The translations under genes and the position numbers were made by a program. DNA of 8,045 nucleotides, from assembly GCA_039029915.1 (NCBI GenBank), contig JBCCFD010000381.1, positions 1 to 8,045 of the forward strand. Direction: 5' to 3'. The DNA is from QQUD01 sp039029915. Its GTDB lineage: Bacteria > Chloroflexota > Anaerolineae > Promineifilales > Promineifilaceae. The notes beneath the pieces are model-generated. The model did no database searches. It was given only the letters and a program-made list of their open reading frames with translations, and was not told the DNA's origin. Of this stretch, positions 1-6,177 are shown one piece after another; position 1 is the first letter of the stretch, and each line of letters starts with the position of its first letter.

Positions 1-51
1 GAAGCTTTTATTTAACAGGATTTTCAAATTAGAAACTTCGGAACACTTATT

Positions 52-357
52 TTATATTTGAAAGCCATGCGTTGCGGAAACAACCTTCTGGTCAAAGTCG
101 CTCACATAGCCATTAAGCTTTTTATTTAACGCTTTCCATTCTTTGCTCTTTAAAACGTTTTTCATGTCGTCCATAGTTTTGGTGATCCCGCTGGCCAGCT
201 TTTGTTCGCATTCGCCATATTGAGTGTACCAAACCTGAATTTCAAGTACGCCTAATTTGTTTAATCCTGGAATAAATTCATGAACAAGAAACTCAAAATA
301 TTCCGAATCGGTTTCAGCTTCAACATTCCAACGCATTAATAATTTTGCACTAGACAT
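52..357 (-). CDS. Conserved-looking 101-aa protein of unknown function
   Basis: I do not recognise a characterised family. The 101-residue product has no signal peptide or membrane segment and looks cytosolic. It opens with a short strand-like stretch (LLMRWNV, residues 6-12), then an acidic and aromatic helix (DSEYFEFLVHEF, 17-28), a 'PGL..LG' turn (30-36), a strand with W43 and Y44, and a helical 'SKEWKALNKKL' region, and ends in GFQI. This alternation, with the EW..L segment, resembles small dimeric alpha/beta-barrel (ferredoxin-like, NIPSNAP/ABM-type) proteins, but that is inference. The frame stays open upstream to 429, but the ATG at 355-357 is preferred: it has a GAGG ribosome site at 365-368, seven bases away, and avoids a 59-bp overlap with the neighbour. 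It starts 13 bases after the MBL-fold gene stops, so the two are almost certainly co-transcribed. No terminator is visible in bases 1-51. Confidence 0.75.
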   Translation of the reverse strand: MSSAKLLMRWNVEAETDSEYFEFLVHEFIPGLNKLGVLEIQVWYTQYGECEQKLASGITKTMDDMKNVLKSKEWKALNKKLNGYVSDFDQKVVSATHGFQI

Positions 358-370
358 GATAATGCCTCGC

Positions 371-1000
371 TTACCCTTTTGGCACCAAGATAACGGTTTC
401 AGTTTCTTCAGGTAAATTTGAAGCAGCAATTTTTAGGCTAGCTTCTTCAGTCGGTTCAGTGACCCCCATCTCTTTGAGAAAACGCTCAACCCCTTCTAAA
501 TCCACTTTTAGGGACGGGAGCTGATAATGCATAGGGATGACAATATTTGGCTCGAGCATCGAAACAATCTCCGCTGCTTTGGAGGCGTTCAAACTATTGC
601 CGCCCCCAACGGGTACAAGCAAAATGTTAACCTGTTCAAGGGCTTCGAGTTGAGTTTGGGTTGGAACCTTTTGAATGTCTCCCAGATGGACGACAGAAAT
701 TGAGTCAAAATTTAATAAATAGGCCACATTTCCAGCTGACTCAGCCCCGTTCCTTGTGGTTATCCCTGTAATAAACACATTGCCAATTTCGTATTCCCCA
801 GGGCCTTGCAGCGCATGCTGGTAGTTGGCCACCGCATCTACGTGACTGTGCCCAGGTGCTTCGTGGCTAATCGTCACGACATCAGATTTTAGTTTGAGTG
901 GGGGAAGTCCTATCTTTCCGTTAAACGGATCGGTAACAACCGATGCGTATTTTCTTTCTGTGATTCGGAAACAGCTTAACCCGTACCAAGTGATTTCCAT
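371..1000 (-). CDS. MBL-fold metal-dependent hydrolase, UlaG/YtkL-like
   Basis: This 209-residue protein is a metallo-beta-lactamase-fold hydrolase of the short 'Lactamase_B_3' (UlaG-like) type, probably cytosolic and of unknown substrate. Landmarks in order are: ITWYGLSCFRI at the N-terminus (3-13), TDPF with D24, SHEAPGHSHVD (45-55) in place of the canonical HxHxDH, GPGEYEIG (66-73), HLGD with H105 and D108, VPVGGG (129-134) and PMHY with H158. Together these supply most expected metal ligands. The replaced HxHxDH means H46 and H51 or H53 would have to serve, a variation I remember from Chloroflexota and Gram-positive relatives. The ATG at 998-1000 is preceded by AGGAGA (1012-1017) at an 11-base gap, a clear ribosome site. 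It is the first gene of a two-gene operon with the small protein at 52-357. Fold assignment is confident; the reaction is unknown. Confidence 0.9.
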   Translation of the reverse strand: MEITWYGLSCFRITERKYASVVTDPFNGKIGLPPLKLKSDVVTISHEAPGHSHVDAVANYQHALQGPGEYEIGNVFITGITTRNGAESAGNVAYLLNFDSISVVHLGDIQKVPTQTQLEALEQVNILLVPVGGGNSLNASKAAEIVSMLEPNIVIPMHYQLPSLKVDLEGVERFLKEMGVTEPTEEASLKIAASNLPEETETVILVPKG

Positions 1001-1049
1001 ATATTTTTGATTCTCCTGACAAAATCTGCCATTACTGTATAAGGACTCT

Positions 1050-1078
1050 ATTATATCTCGTTTTTTTGTTTGCGTAAG
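1050..1078 (-). promoter_or_regulatory. Probable promoter of the MBL-fold operon
   Basis: On the minus strand a perfect TATAAT -10 hexamer lies at 1050-1055, about 50 bases upstream of the MBL-fold start codon. At 17-base spacing the upstream hexamer (1073-1078, CTTACG) matches the -35 consensus poorly, so the call rests on the -10 box and position. The spacer is A/T rich, with a run of seven T on the plus strand (1061-1067). Confidence 0.5.
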
Positions 1079-1151
1079 GAGAACGAAAAAACAGTGACAT
1101 TATGCAAATCTTCGAAATTGCCTAAAATTGAATGAGGCGAAGCGAGGCCCA

Positions 1152-1183
1152 CCAACCGCATGCTGAAAAAATAATGCGGATGG
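1152..1183. repeat. Imperfect inverted repeat in the 1001-1287 intergenic region
   Basis: The arms CCAACCGCAT (1152-1161) and ATGCGGATGG (1174-1183) are complementary except for one central A/A mismatch, around a 12-base A-rich loop. It lies about 100 bases before the kinase-esterase start. No T-run follows it, so it is not an obvious terminator. It could be a leader hairpin or a protein-binding site. The rest of the 287-base gap holds the MBL promoter and the 1239-1254 palindrome; I see no small gene or known riboswitch. Confidence 0.35.
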
Positions 1184-1238
1184 CGAGAGTCTCTTTAAGA
1201 AAACCAAAAATCATCTTGAAAATAAACTGAGTAGCTGT

Positions 1239-1254
1239 TGTTTTGTTCAAAACA
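1239..1254. promoter_or_regulatory. Palindromic operator-like site before the kinase-esterase gene
   Basis: TGTTTTG (1239-1245) and CAAAACA (1248-1254) are perfect inverted copies with two bases between them. The site ends 33 bases before the ATG at 1288, where a repressor could act. A two-base loop is too tight for an RNA hairpin, so a dimeric-protein site is the more natural reading. No convincing -35/-10 pair was found around it, so its role is uncertain. Confidence 0.3.
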
Positions 1255-1287
1255 GGCTCTTCGTTTTACTTAAAGGGAAATAGCGTT

Positions 1288-2526
1288 ATGGCAAAACCGA
1301 TTGTACATATATTTTGTGGCTTGCCTTGTTCAGGGAAAACGAAATTAGCCAAGGAGATTGAGGAAAAGGATGGCGCAGTTCGCTTTTCAATTGATGAATG
1401 GCTGATCGATATTTTTGATCAAGCCGCCTTTGATGCAAGCTATTTAGAGGTGACAGATCGGTTAAAAGAGCGAATATGGCAGACGGCCGTATCTTTCCTA
1501 CAAGCGGGTAAAGATGTTATTCTGGATTGGAACATGTGGAATTACGAACGCCGCGCCCGCTGGGTTCAGAAAATTGAAAAAGCGGGTGCTCAGCATAAAC
1601 TGTACTTTTTGAACGTTCCGAAACCCATCTTGCGCGAGCGCGTCATTGCCCGAAATGAAACCCCACCCCCTGACGTTCATATTGTGCCCCCTGATGAGTT
1701 TGATCGGTATGCCGGGCATTTTACCCCACCAAAGGTTGATGAAGGCTTCAACCTAATCGAAATGTACTGGCAGCCAGATCAACCGATTCACAATCCACAC
1801 CTAGACGGCGCACCTTTTTTTCTTGATGGAGGGGACATTGGCGTGCTGTTGGTGCATGGGTTAACAGCTACGGCCGCAGAGGTTAGGCTCTTAGCCAACA
1901 ATTTGCATCAGCTTGGCTATACGGTGGCAGGCCCACTGCTACCCGGACACGGTACGAAGCCCGAAGATATGTATGAAGTGAGCTGGCACGATTGGTTATG
2001 GGAGGTTGAAAAAACATATCAGCATTTAGCCACGGTTTGTGACGTTGTTTTCGTTGGCGGAGAGTCCACTGGTGGTGTTCTAGCGCTTGAACTGGCCTGT
2101 AGAAAGCCGGAGATCAAAGGGGTGCTTTGTTATGCACCAGCTGTTAAGCTTGCTCTCCCAAACTCATCGCTTATTGGCCTTTACGCCGCTGCACCGCTTG
2201 TGAGCGCGATCCCAAAATCAACTATGGGAACGAACGAAAAGTGGCAAGGTTATCGCGTATATCCTTTGAAAGGGATTCGCGAATTGATCCGTCTAGGGCG
2301 ATTTGTACGGGCTCGTTTGGAGGGGATTAACCAACCATTGCTCATTGTTGAAGGACGAAATGATAAAACGATTGCGCCAGACTGTGGCGAAATCATTATG
2401 GAAGGGGCTGGTTCCCTAATCAAGGAACATTACATTATGGAAAATTCTGCCCACGTGGTTTTGCTAGAAGAAGAACTTCCTGAAATTACTGATTTAACGG
2501 TGCAATTCATGACTCAGGTAAAATAG
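1288..2526 (+). CDS. Fusion of P-loop kinase and alpha/beta-hydrolase (esterase)
   Basis: This 412-residue protein joins two enzyme domains. Residues 1-160 form an AAA_33/zeta-like P-loop kinase: Walker A GLPCSGKT (11-18), D36 in 'SIDEW', a DVILDWNMW strand (76-84) as in phosphotransferases of this superfamily, and an arginine-bearing lid 'LRERVIARN' (115-123). After a linker, residues 184-410 are a serine hydrolase like carboxylesterase/monoacylglycerol lipase: oxyanion HG (190-191), LLPGHG (217-222), nucleophile S260 in GESTGG, D359 in 'GRNDKT' and H389 in 'NSAHVV', a complete triad. There is no signal peptide, so it should be cytosolic. The frame can be extended to a TTG at 1243, but the ATG at 1288 with AAGGGA ten bases upstream is the better start. 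The stop codon lies inside the terminator stem that follows. Both domains look intact, so both activities are plausible. Substrates are unknown; the kinase may phosphorylate a small molecule or an RNA or nucleotide end. Confidence 0.88.
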   Translation: MAKPIVHIFCGLPCSGKTKLAKEIEEKDGAVRFSIDEWLIDIFDQAAFDASYLEVTDRLKERIWQTAVSFLQAGKDVILDWNMWNYERRARWVQKIEKAGAQHKLYFLNVPKPILRERVIARNETPPPDVHIVPPDEFDRYAGHFTPPKVDEGFNLIEMYWQPDQPIHNPHLDGAPFFLDGGDIGVLLVHGLTATAAEVRLLANNLHQLGYTVAGPLLPGHGTKPEDMYEVSWHDWLWEVEKTYQHLATVCDVVFVGGESTGGVLALELACRKPEIKGVLCYAPAVKLALPNSSLIGLYAAAPLVSAIPKSTMGTNEKWQGYRVYPLKGIRELIRLGRFVRARLEGINQPLLIVEGRNDKTIAPDCGEIIMEGAGSLIKEHYIMENSAHVVLLEEELPEITDLTVQFMTQVK

Positions 2527-2550
2527 GGGCGGTGTACAAACCGCCCCTAT
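2523..2550. terminator. Bidirectional rho-independent terminator
   Basis: An 11-bp perfect stem (ATAGGGGCGGT at 2523-2533, its complement at 2540-2550) closes a GTACAA loop. It is followed by TATTAATTT on the plus strand and by ATTTTACC on the minus strand. It sits between two convergent genes, with stops at 2524-2526 and 2577-2579, and can end both transcripts. The plus-strand TAG stop codon is itself part of the stem. Confidence 0.9.
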
Positions 2551-2576
2551 TATTAATTTCAAGACTCTTTAATGAG

Positions 2577-4118
2577 CTAACAAGATCTTGTTATCAATGG
2601 CAAATAAACTGTGAAGGTGCCTGTCGCTGGCGTAACAGAAATGGACTCTGTTGGGCAAGCGGCAGCAACAGCAGCCGTGGCGTCTACAATACCTTCACCA
2701 CAATCACCAAAACCAATACATGAAGAGCCAGCTGGGAAATCCCGAGCTGTATCTTTTAATAATTGCTCAACTTCAGCCGGTGTTATTGAAGAGTTTAGGG
2801 CATACATTAAGGCTGCAACACCGGCTACATGGGGGGCTGCCATACTGGTTCCTTGATAGTACGCGTAGGCTGCACTTGAAGGAGAGGTGGCACTACTGTC
2901 AACAGTAGAAAGAACACCGTTGCTATCTGTTGCGTTGGTTTCTCCACCGGGAGCACTTACATCAATCAGTGTCGTGCTGAAATTGCTATAAAACGCAATA
3001 TCTCCAGTTCGATCATTTGAAGCTACGTTGATCACATTTTGGCAGTTGCCTGGTGAGAAGTTTGAGGCATCCTGTGCGCTGTTGCCAGCCGCAACAACGA
3101 TGGTTGCCCCAAGATTCACGGCTTGGTTGATAGCGCTTTGTTCTGTGCTTGAGCAAGAACCTGTCCCACCAAGGCTCATGTTGATTACTTGAGCAGGGTT
3201 GCTGTTTGTGGGGACACCAGAAACTGACCCACCGGCTGCCCAGATGATGCCATCAGCAATATCCGATGTAAAGCCACCGCAGCGACCCAGCGCTCGAATT
3301 GGCAGTATTTTGCTTTCCCAGCTAACCCCCGCTACACCGGTGCCGTTATTTGAATCGGCCCCAATCGTTCCGGCAACGTGTGACCCGTGCCAAGAGCTAT
3401 CAGATGGGGTTGAGCCGGCAAAACAGGTGTTATTTCCTTCTACCCAATCTCCCGGATCGCTCGGATCATTATCACGCCCACCGCCGTCGTTGGCTACAAA
3501 AGTATCGCTAATAAAATCATAGCCCTGCACAATTTGGTTTGCTAAGTCGGGGTGTGTGGGTAATATGCCTGTGTCAATAACGGCGACAACAACCGAGGGA
3601 CTACCAATGGTTGTGTCCCAGGCTGTTGGGGCATTGATGCCTTCAGAGACACCGGCTGAGTATCGATAGTGCCATTGGTCAGTATAGAGCGGATCGTTTG
3701 GTGTTGCCTCTATTGAAAATGGTTCTCCTAATCGTTCGCCAATAACTTGGAGAAGACGGTCTGGCTCAGCATATTCAACATCTGGCAGGCTCTCAAGCCG
3801 CGCAGTGATGCGTATCACTTCATCCAAAGACATTTTATCTGGCAAAGCGATCACGTGTGAACCGGTGGCCATCTCGCGTTGATAGGTCAGAGTAACGCCA
3901 GCAGCGGTACTTAATGACTGCATCATGTCCACAGTCTCGGCATTTTGGATTTGGCGATTGAGAGATGAATCAATTTTGAATTGGATAATGATTTGATGTG
4001 TGGGGAGTTGTGATAAGGGTTTGATGGTGTCTGTTGGATTTCGAGGCTGGGCAAAGCCTGTTGGGACTACAAAAATTAAAGCGAGCAATAAGATAAATAT
4101 AATCTTCTGTCTAAACAT
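2577..4118 (-). CDS. Secreted subtilisin-like serine protease (S8 family)
   Basis: The 513-residue precursor is a complete extracellular subtilase. Residues 1-24 are a Sec signal peptide (MFRQK, then a hydrophobic stretch, with likely cleavage after GFA or AQ). Residues about 42-124 look like an I9 inhibitor propeptide ending in 'DVEYAEPDRLLQ'. The catalytic domain spans about 142-488: D182 in VAVIDTGI, H244 in WHGSHVAGTIG, oxyanion N345 in AAGN and S425 in GTSMAAPHVAG. Several cysteines in the mature part (C232, C280, C322, C359, C467, C473) suggest disulfides. A short tail ends in VYLPLITRSC, like the terminal motif I remember from exported Anaerolineae proteins; its role in sorting is inference. 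The ATG at 4116-4118 has GGAGA at 4128-4132, nine bases away. It is monocistronic, with its own promoter at 4224-4252 and the shared terminator at 2523-2550. It probably degrades extracellular protein for nutrition. Confidence 0.96.
   Translation of the reverse strand: MFRQKIIFILLLALIFVVPTGFAQPRNPTDTIKPLSQLPTHQIIIQFKIDSSLNRQIQNAETVDMMQSLSTAAGVTLTYQREMATGSHVIALPDKMSLDEVIRITARLESLPDVEYAEPDRLLQVIGERLGEPFSIEATPNDPLYTDQWHYRYSAGVSEGINAPTAWDTTIGSPSVVVAVIDTGILPTHPDLANQIVQGYDFISDTFVANDGGGRDNDPSDPGDWVEGNNTCFAGSTPSDSSWHGSHVAGTIGADSNNGTGVAGVSWESKILPIRALGRCGGFTSDIADGIIWAAGGSVSGVPTNSNPAQVINMSLGGTGSCSSTEQSAINQAVNLGATIVVAAGNSAQDASNFSPGNCQNVINVASNDRTGDIAFYSNFSTTLIDVSAPGGETNATDSNGVLSTVDSSATSPSSAAYAYYQGTSMAAPHVAGVAALMYALNSSITPAEVEQLLKDTARDFPAGSSCIGFGDCGEGIVDATAAVAAACPTESISVTPATGTFTVYLPLITRSC
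2578..2593. repeat. 16-bp perfect palindrome over the protease stop codon
   Basis: TAACAAGATCTTGTTA is fully self-complementary. It encodes the last residues of the protease (Arg-Ser-Cys) and most of the stop codon. It lies 27 bases from the terminator stem. With no loop it is not a typical RNA hairpin; it could be a protein-binding site or chance. Confidence 0.4.
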
Positions 4119-4138
4119 TCAAAAACATCTCCAATTGG

Positions 4139-4163
4139 GCCTTACAACAAGAATGTTGAAGGC
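4139..4163. repeat. Hairpin in the protease leader
   Basis: The arms GCCTTACAACA (4139-4149) and TGTTGAAGGC (4154-4163) pair over 10 bp with one bulged A around a four-base loop. In the protease mRNA this falls in the 5' leader, some 20-45 bases before the start codon and just upstream of the GGAGA ribosome site. On the plus strand the stem is followed by TTTATTTT, so it also has the form of a weak terminator in that direction, although no plus-strand gene ends here. A role in mRNA stability or translation control is inference. Confidence 0.45.
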
Positions 4164-4223
4164 TTTATTTTGCATTATTGCAAATTTTTAAGTAACTCAC
4201 ATCCGGAATTTAGAGCGATGAAC

Positions 4224-4252
4224 ATTTTAAAAGGTGTTGGGTCAGATTGCAA
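4224..4252 (-). promoter_or_regulatory. Probable promoter of the S8 protease
   Basis: On the minus strand, TTGCAA (4247-4252, -35, four of six matches) and TAAAAT (4224-4229, -10, five of six) are separated by exactly 17 bases. Transcription would start near 4217, giving a leader of about 100 bases that carries the 4139-4163 hairpin. The hydrolase promoter at 7128-7156 uses the same -35 hexamer and spacing. Confidence 0.6.
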
Positions 4253-4263
4253 TAAGCACCTTT
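4230..4263. promoter_or_regulatory. Inverted repeat overlapping the protease promoter
   Basis: AAAGGTG (4230-4236) and CACCTTT (4257-4263) are inverted copies 20 bases apart. They flank the -35 box and reach into the spacer of the protease promoter. A further CACCTTT lies at about 4270-4276. The spacing suits a dimeric regulator between the divergent protease and CpaE-like genes, but no regulator can be named. Confidence 0.3.
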
Positions 4264-4281
4264 ATCCCCCACCTTTTCCTA

Positions 4282-4310
4282 TTGTTTAAATCAATTTCAT
4301 TTTTTACTAT
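4282..4310 (+). promoter_or_regulatory. Weak candidate promoter of the CpaE-like gene
   Basis: TTGTTT (4282-4287) and TACTAT (4305-4310) are 17 bases apart on the plus strand, matching consensus at three and four of six positions. They lie just before the start codon at 4328, so the leader would be only about ten bases. The region is A/T rich and such matches arise easily by chance. Confidence 0.25.
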
Positions 4311-4327
4311 TTTGGGTAAGAGATGCA

Positions 4328-5413
4328 ATGCCTATGAATGAAAAAAATTGCCATATTTTATTGATTGAACATGAGTTTGCAGTCCGATATTTACTGCAGA
4401 CTCAGCTTAAAGAGAATGGACATGAGGTGTTCGCTGCCAAAGATGTCAACGCTGGTTTAATGCTCTTGCGTTCAGAAAAAGTTGATTTAGTCGCTTTAAA
4501 CTTAAGCATTCCAAACTCAGATGGTTTTGGCCTGTTTAAACAGATGAAGAGTGACCCATCCCTAGCTTCAATTCCTGTGGTTTTTATTGCTGATCAGGGC
4601 GATCAGAATGACCGCTCAATTGCGTTTGAGCTAGGGGCTGATGATTTTATTATTAAGCCTTTCTTAGCGGATGAGTTTTTAGCGAGAATAACGGCCGTTT
4701 TGAAAAAGCGCATAACCAAACCATCCCAATATTCAACGAAGTCTCGGATTTTAACCCTCTTTAGCCCCAAGGGCGGGGTGGGCACAACCACGCTGGCTAT
4801 TCAACTTGCTAAAGCAGTCTCAATCCAATACGAACAAGAAACGGTTTTGCTCGATCTAAATCTGCCCCTTGGCGGAATTGCCCAAAAGCTGAATCTTCAA
4901 ACGAGTGCAAATATCGTTGATTTCTTAAAACTTCAAAAAGAACATTTTGAGAAACAAAATGCAGATCGCTTTATTCAAAAGCATCATACCAACCTCTTTG
5001 TCGTTCCCGCCCCGGGGCAATTTCAAGCTGCTCCTTTAGCACCTGACCCGAATGCACTAATCTATTTGTTTGATTATTTGATGAAGCAGAAAATTACGGT
5101 TATTGTGGATGCTGGGTCACAAATTAATCGTTTGACATTAGCTGCCATGCGCCGCTCAGATACCATATTTACTGTGACTACCGGTCGCCTCGATGCGAAT
5201 CAAATGGTGAACGCATTTCTGAATCAGACGAACAGCTTGCGCATTGATAAAAAGCGCGTGTTGCCAGTTGTGAATGAGATTTACGGCCACCACGATGAAT
5301 CAGACCTTGTTCATTTGCCCGTTGCGCGTATTCCGACTGTGGATCATCATACGCAGACGCGACTGTGGCTCCAAAGTCCCGGTATTAAAAAGTTGGTTTC
5401 ATTTGCGTGTTAA
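4328..5413 (+). CDS. CpaE/TadZ-like ATPase with a pseudo-receiver domain
   Basis: This 361-residue protein has the CpaE/TadZ architecture: an N-terminal receiver domain (about 8-127) followed by a MinD/ParA-type ATPase (about 140-360). The receiver is degenerate. The phospho-acceptor position in 'DLVALNLSIP' is N58, not Asp; the acidic pair reads E14-H15; and the switch Thr/Ser appears to be A88. K110 is kept in 'IIKPF'. The ATPase has a deviant Walker A, SPKGGVGTTT (146-155), with signature K148 but T153 where the usual P-loop lysine sits, as is common in CpaE/TadZ. A 'VLLDLNLPLGG' strand and a 'VIVDAGSQ' Walker B-like segment follow. Relatives position Tad/Flp pilus machinery at the pole, but no other tad gene is present, so the role here is open. 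The ATG at 4328 has only a weak AAGAG site at 4318-4322; an ATG at 4334 is an alternative. Cytosolic. Confidence 0.88.
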   Translation: MPMNEKNCHILLIEHEFAVRYLLQTQLKENGHEVFAAKDVNAGLMLLRSEKVDLVALNLSIPNSDGFGLFKQMKSDPSLASIPVVFIADQGDQNDRSIAFELGADDFIIKPFLADEFLARITAVLKKRITKPSQYSTKSRILTLFSPKGGVGTTTLAIQLAKAVSIQYEQETVLLDLNLPLGGIAQKLNLQTSANIVDFLKLQKEHFEKQNADRFIQKHHTNLFVVPAPGQFQAAPLAPDPNALIYLFDYLMKQKITVIVDAGSQINRLTLAAMRRSDTIFTVTTGRLDANQMVNAFLNQTNSLRIDKKRVLPVVNEIYGHHDESDLVHLPVARIPTVDHHTQTRLWLQSPGIKKLVSFAC

Positions 5414-5417
5414 TTTT

Positions 5418-5476
5418 GGGAGACAGCGATGAATGGGATTGGCTTATTTTTGAAGCTTCACGGCCACGGAATCTAA
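5418..5476 (+). other. Ribosome site plus 15-codon reading frame after the CpaE-like gene
   Basis: Five bases past the CpaE-like stop codon, GGGAG (5418-5422) stands six bases before an ATG at 5429. That ATG opens a 15-codon frame (MNGIGLFLKLHGHGI) ending at a TAA at 5474-5476. The strong ribosome site and tight spacing look like the start of a next operon gene, yet the frame closes inside the convergent tetR gene. It may be a remnant of a displaced downstream gene, a tiny translated peptide, or chance. Confidence 0.25.
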
Positions 5477-6070
5477 TAAAAACCGCATCGCTCTTCTGGC
5501 ACGATTAGTGCTGTCGAGGTCTTGGAGCATCTGTTTGCTCCAATTTGCCCCAATGTAAAGTGAATGAAGTTCAAAAGCGAGCTGCTTCGGGTTTACATCA
5601 GGTTGGATTTCTCCTAAATTTTGAGCCTTCATAATTGTGTGCTCAATGTAGCTGAGCCACATCTGCATATATTGGGCAATGGCGTCTCGGACATTGCCCG
5701 GTTTGTTATCAAATTCATGTGAAACGGCCAAGAAAAAACAACCACCTGGGAAAATATCGTTGTCCATGTAGGTTAGCCAACTTTCACCTAGCGCTGAAAC
5801 CTTGTCAATGCCAGCCGGCAATTTACGCAGTTGGGTAACGACTTCACGAACGAATGTGTCTTTAGCGGATTCAACAATCGCTAACTGTAAGCCCTCTTTT
5901 GATCCGAAATGCCCAAATAGTCCACTTTTACTCATGCTTAATTCTGCGGCCAATTTGCCAATGGTCACACCATCTAGACCCTCAATTGAAGCCAATTTAA
6001 CGGCCGTGTTCAAAATAGTCTCTTGGGTTTGTTTCCCTTTGGTCGTTGTTTTTTGTTGTTGGATAGCCAT
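5444..6070 (-). CDS. TetR/AcrR-family transcriptional regulator
   Basis: This is a 208-residue DNA-binding repressor of the TetR family. The N-terminal helix-turn-helix is typical: 'ILNTAVKLASIEGLDGVTI' begins at residue 19, the recognition part 'LSMSKSGLFGHFGSKEGL' spans 44-61, and the HTH is about 36-55. The C-terminal ligand-binding and dimerisation half carries the FPGGCFF motif (107-113) and HEFDNKPG, seen in a large TetR subgroup that often controls neighbouring enzymes. The ATG at 6068-6070 is the only possible start before an in-frame stop upstream, but its ribosome site is poor (GAG two to five bases away), so translation may be weak or helped by leader structure. It lies 128 bases downstream of the alpha/beta hydrolase on the same strand. 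The 7112-7123 palindrome before the hydrolase is the likely operator, implying autoregulation. The inducer is unknown. Confidence 0.93.
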   Translation of the reverse strand: MAIQQQKTTTKGKQTQETILNTAVKLASIEGLDGVTIGKLAAELSMSKSGLFGHFGSKEGLQLAIVESAKDTFVREVVTQLRKLPAGIDKVSALGESWLTYMDNDIFPGGCFFLAVSHEFDNKPGNVRDAIAQYMQMWLSYIEHTIMKAQNLGEIQPDVNPKQLAFELHSLYIGANWSKQMLQDLDSTNRARRAMRFLLDSVAVKLQK

Positions 6071-6120
6071 ATCTCTACTAGCGTAGCATGATGTGCGCCA
6101 TTCACAAATTATCGAAGCAG

Positions 6121-6173
6121 GTAAATCTCACAAAATACCATGAAATAAAACGGAATGGCTATGTGAGATTTAC
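6121..6173. repeat. Long inverted repeat between the hydrolase and tetR genes
   Basis: GTAAATCTCACA (6121-6132) and its exact complement (6162-6173) form a 12-bp stem. Inside, CCAT (6138-6141) and ATGG (6155-6158), with neighbouring TA/TA pairs, extend it to a longer imperfect hairpin with an apical loop of about 13 bases. It lies about 50 bases before the tetR start. No T-run follows on either strand. It could be an mRNA processing or attenuation element, a protein site, or a REP/MITE-like repeat. The half-sites read TCACA...TGTGA, opposite to a CRP site. Confidence 0.6.
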
Positions 6174-6177
6174 TCGG

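Noticed and set aside
2..130. Direct repeat AAGCTTTTATTTAAC at 2-16 and, with one extra T, at 115-130
   Set aside because: It is A/T rich and one copy lies within the coding region of the small protein. With only two imperfect copies, chance is a good explanation.
1119..1200. Possible riboswitch in the leader of the kinase-esterase gene
   Set aside because: Short complementary segments exist, but no known riboswitch core sequence could be recognised.
1243..1287. A 15-codon N-terminal extension of the kinase-esterase from a TTG
   Set aside because: It lacks a good ribosome site and would overlap the 1239-1254 palindrome. The ATG at 1288 has AAGGGA at good spacing, and the kinase fold begins right after it.
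1288..1770. Zeta-like kinase as the toxin of a toxin-antitoxin pair
   Set aside because: There is no small antitoxin gene beside it, and the kinase domain is fused to an esterase. The superfamily includes many metabolic kinases.
2611..3522. Several plus-strand reading frames of 81-107 codons opposite the protease
   Set aside because: They lie antisense to a well-supported protease, have low-complexity composition and show no recognisable domains.
6121..6173. CRP-type site from TCACA and TGTGA half-sites
   Set aside because: The half-sites are in the opposite order and far too widely spaced for a CRP site.
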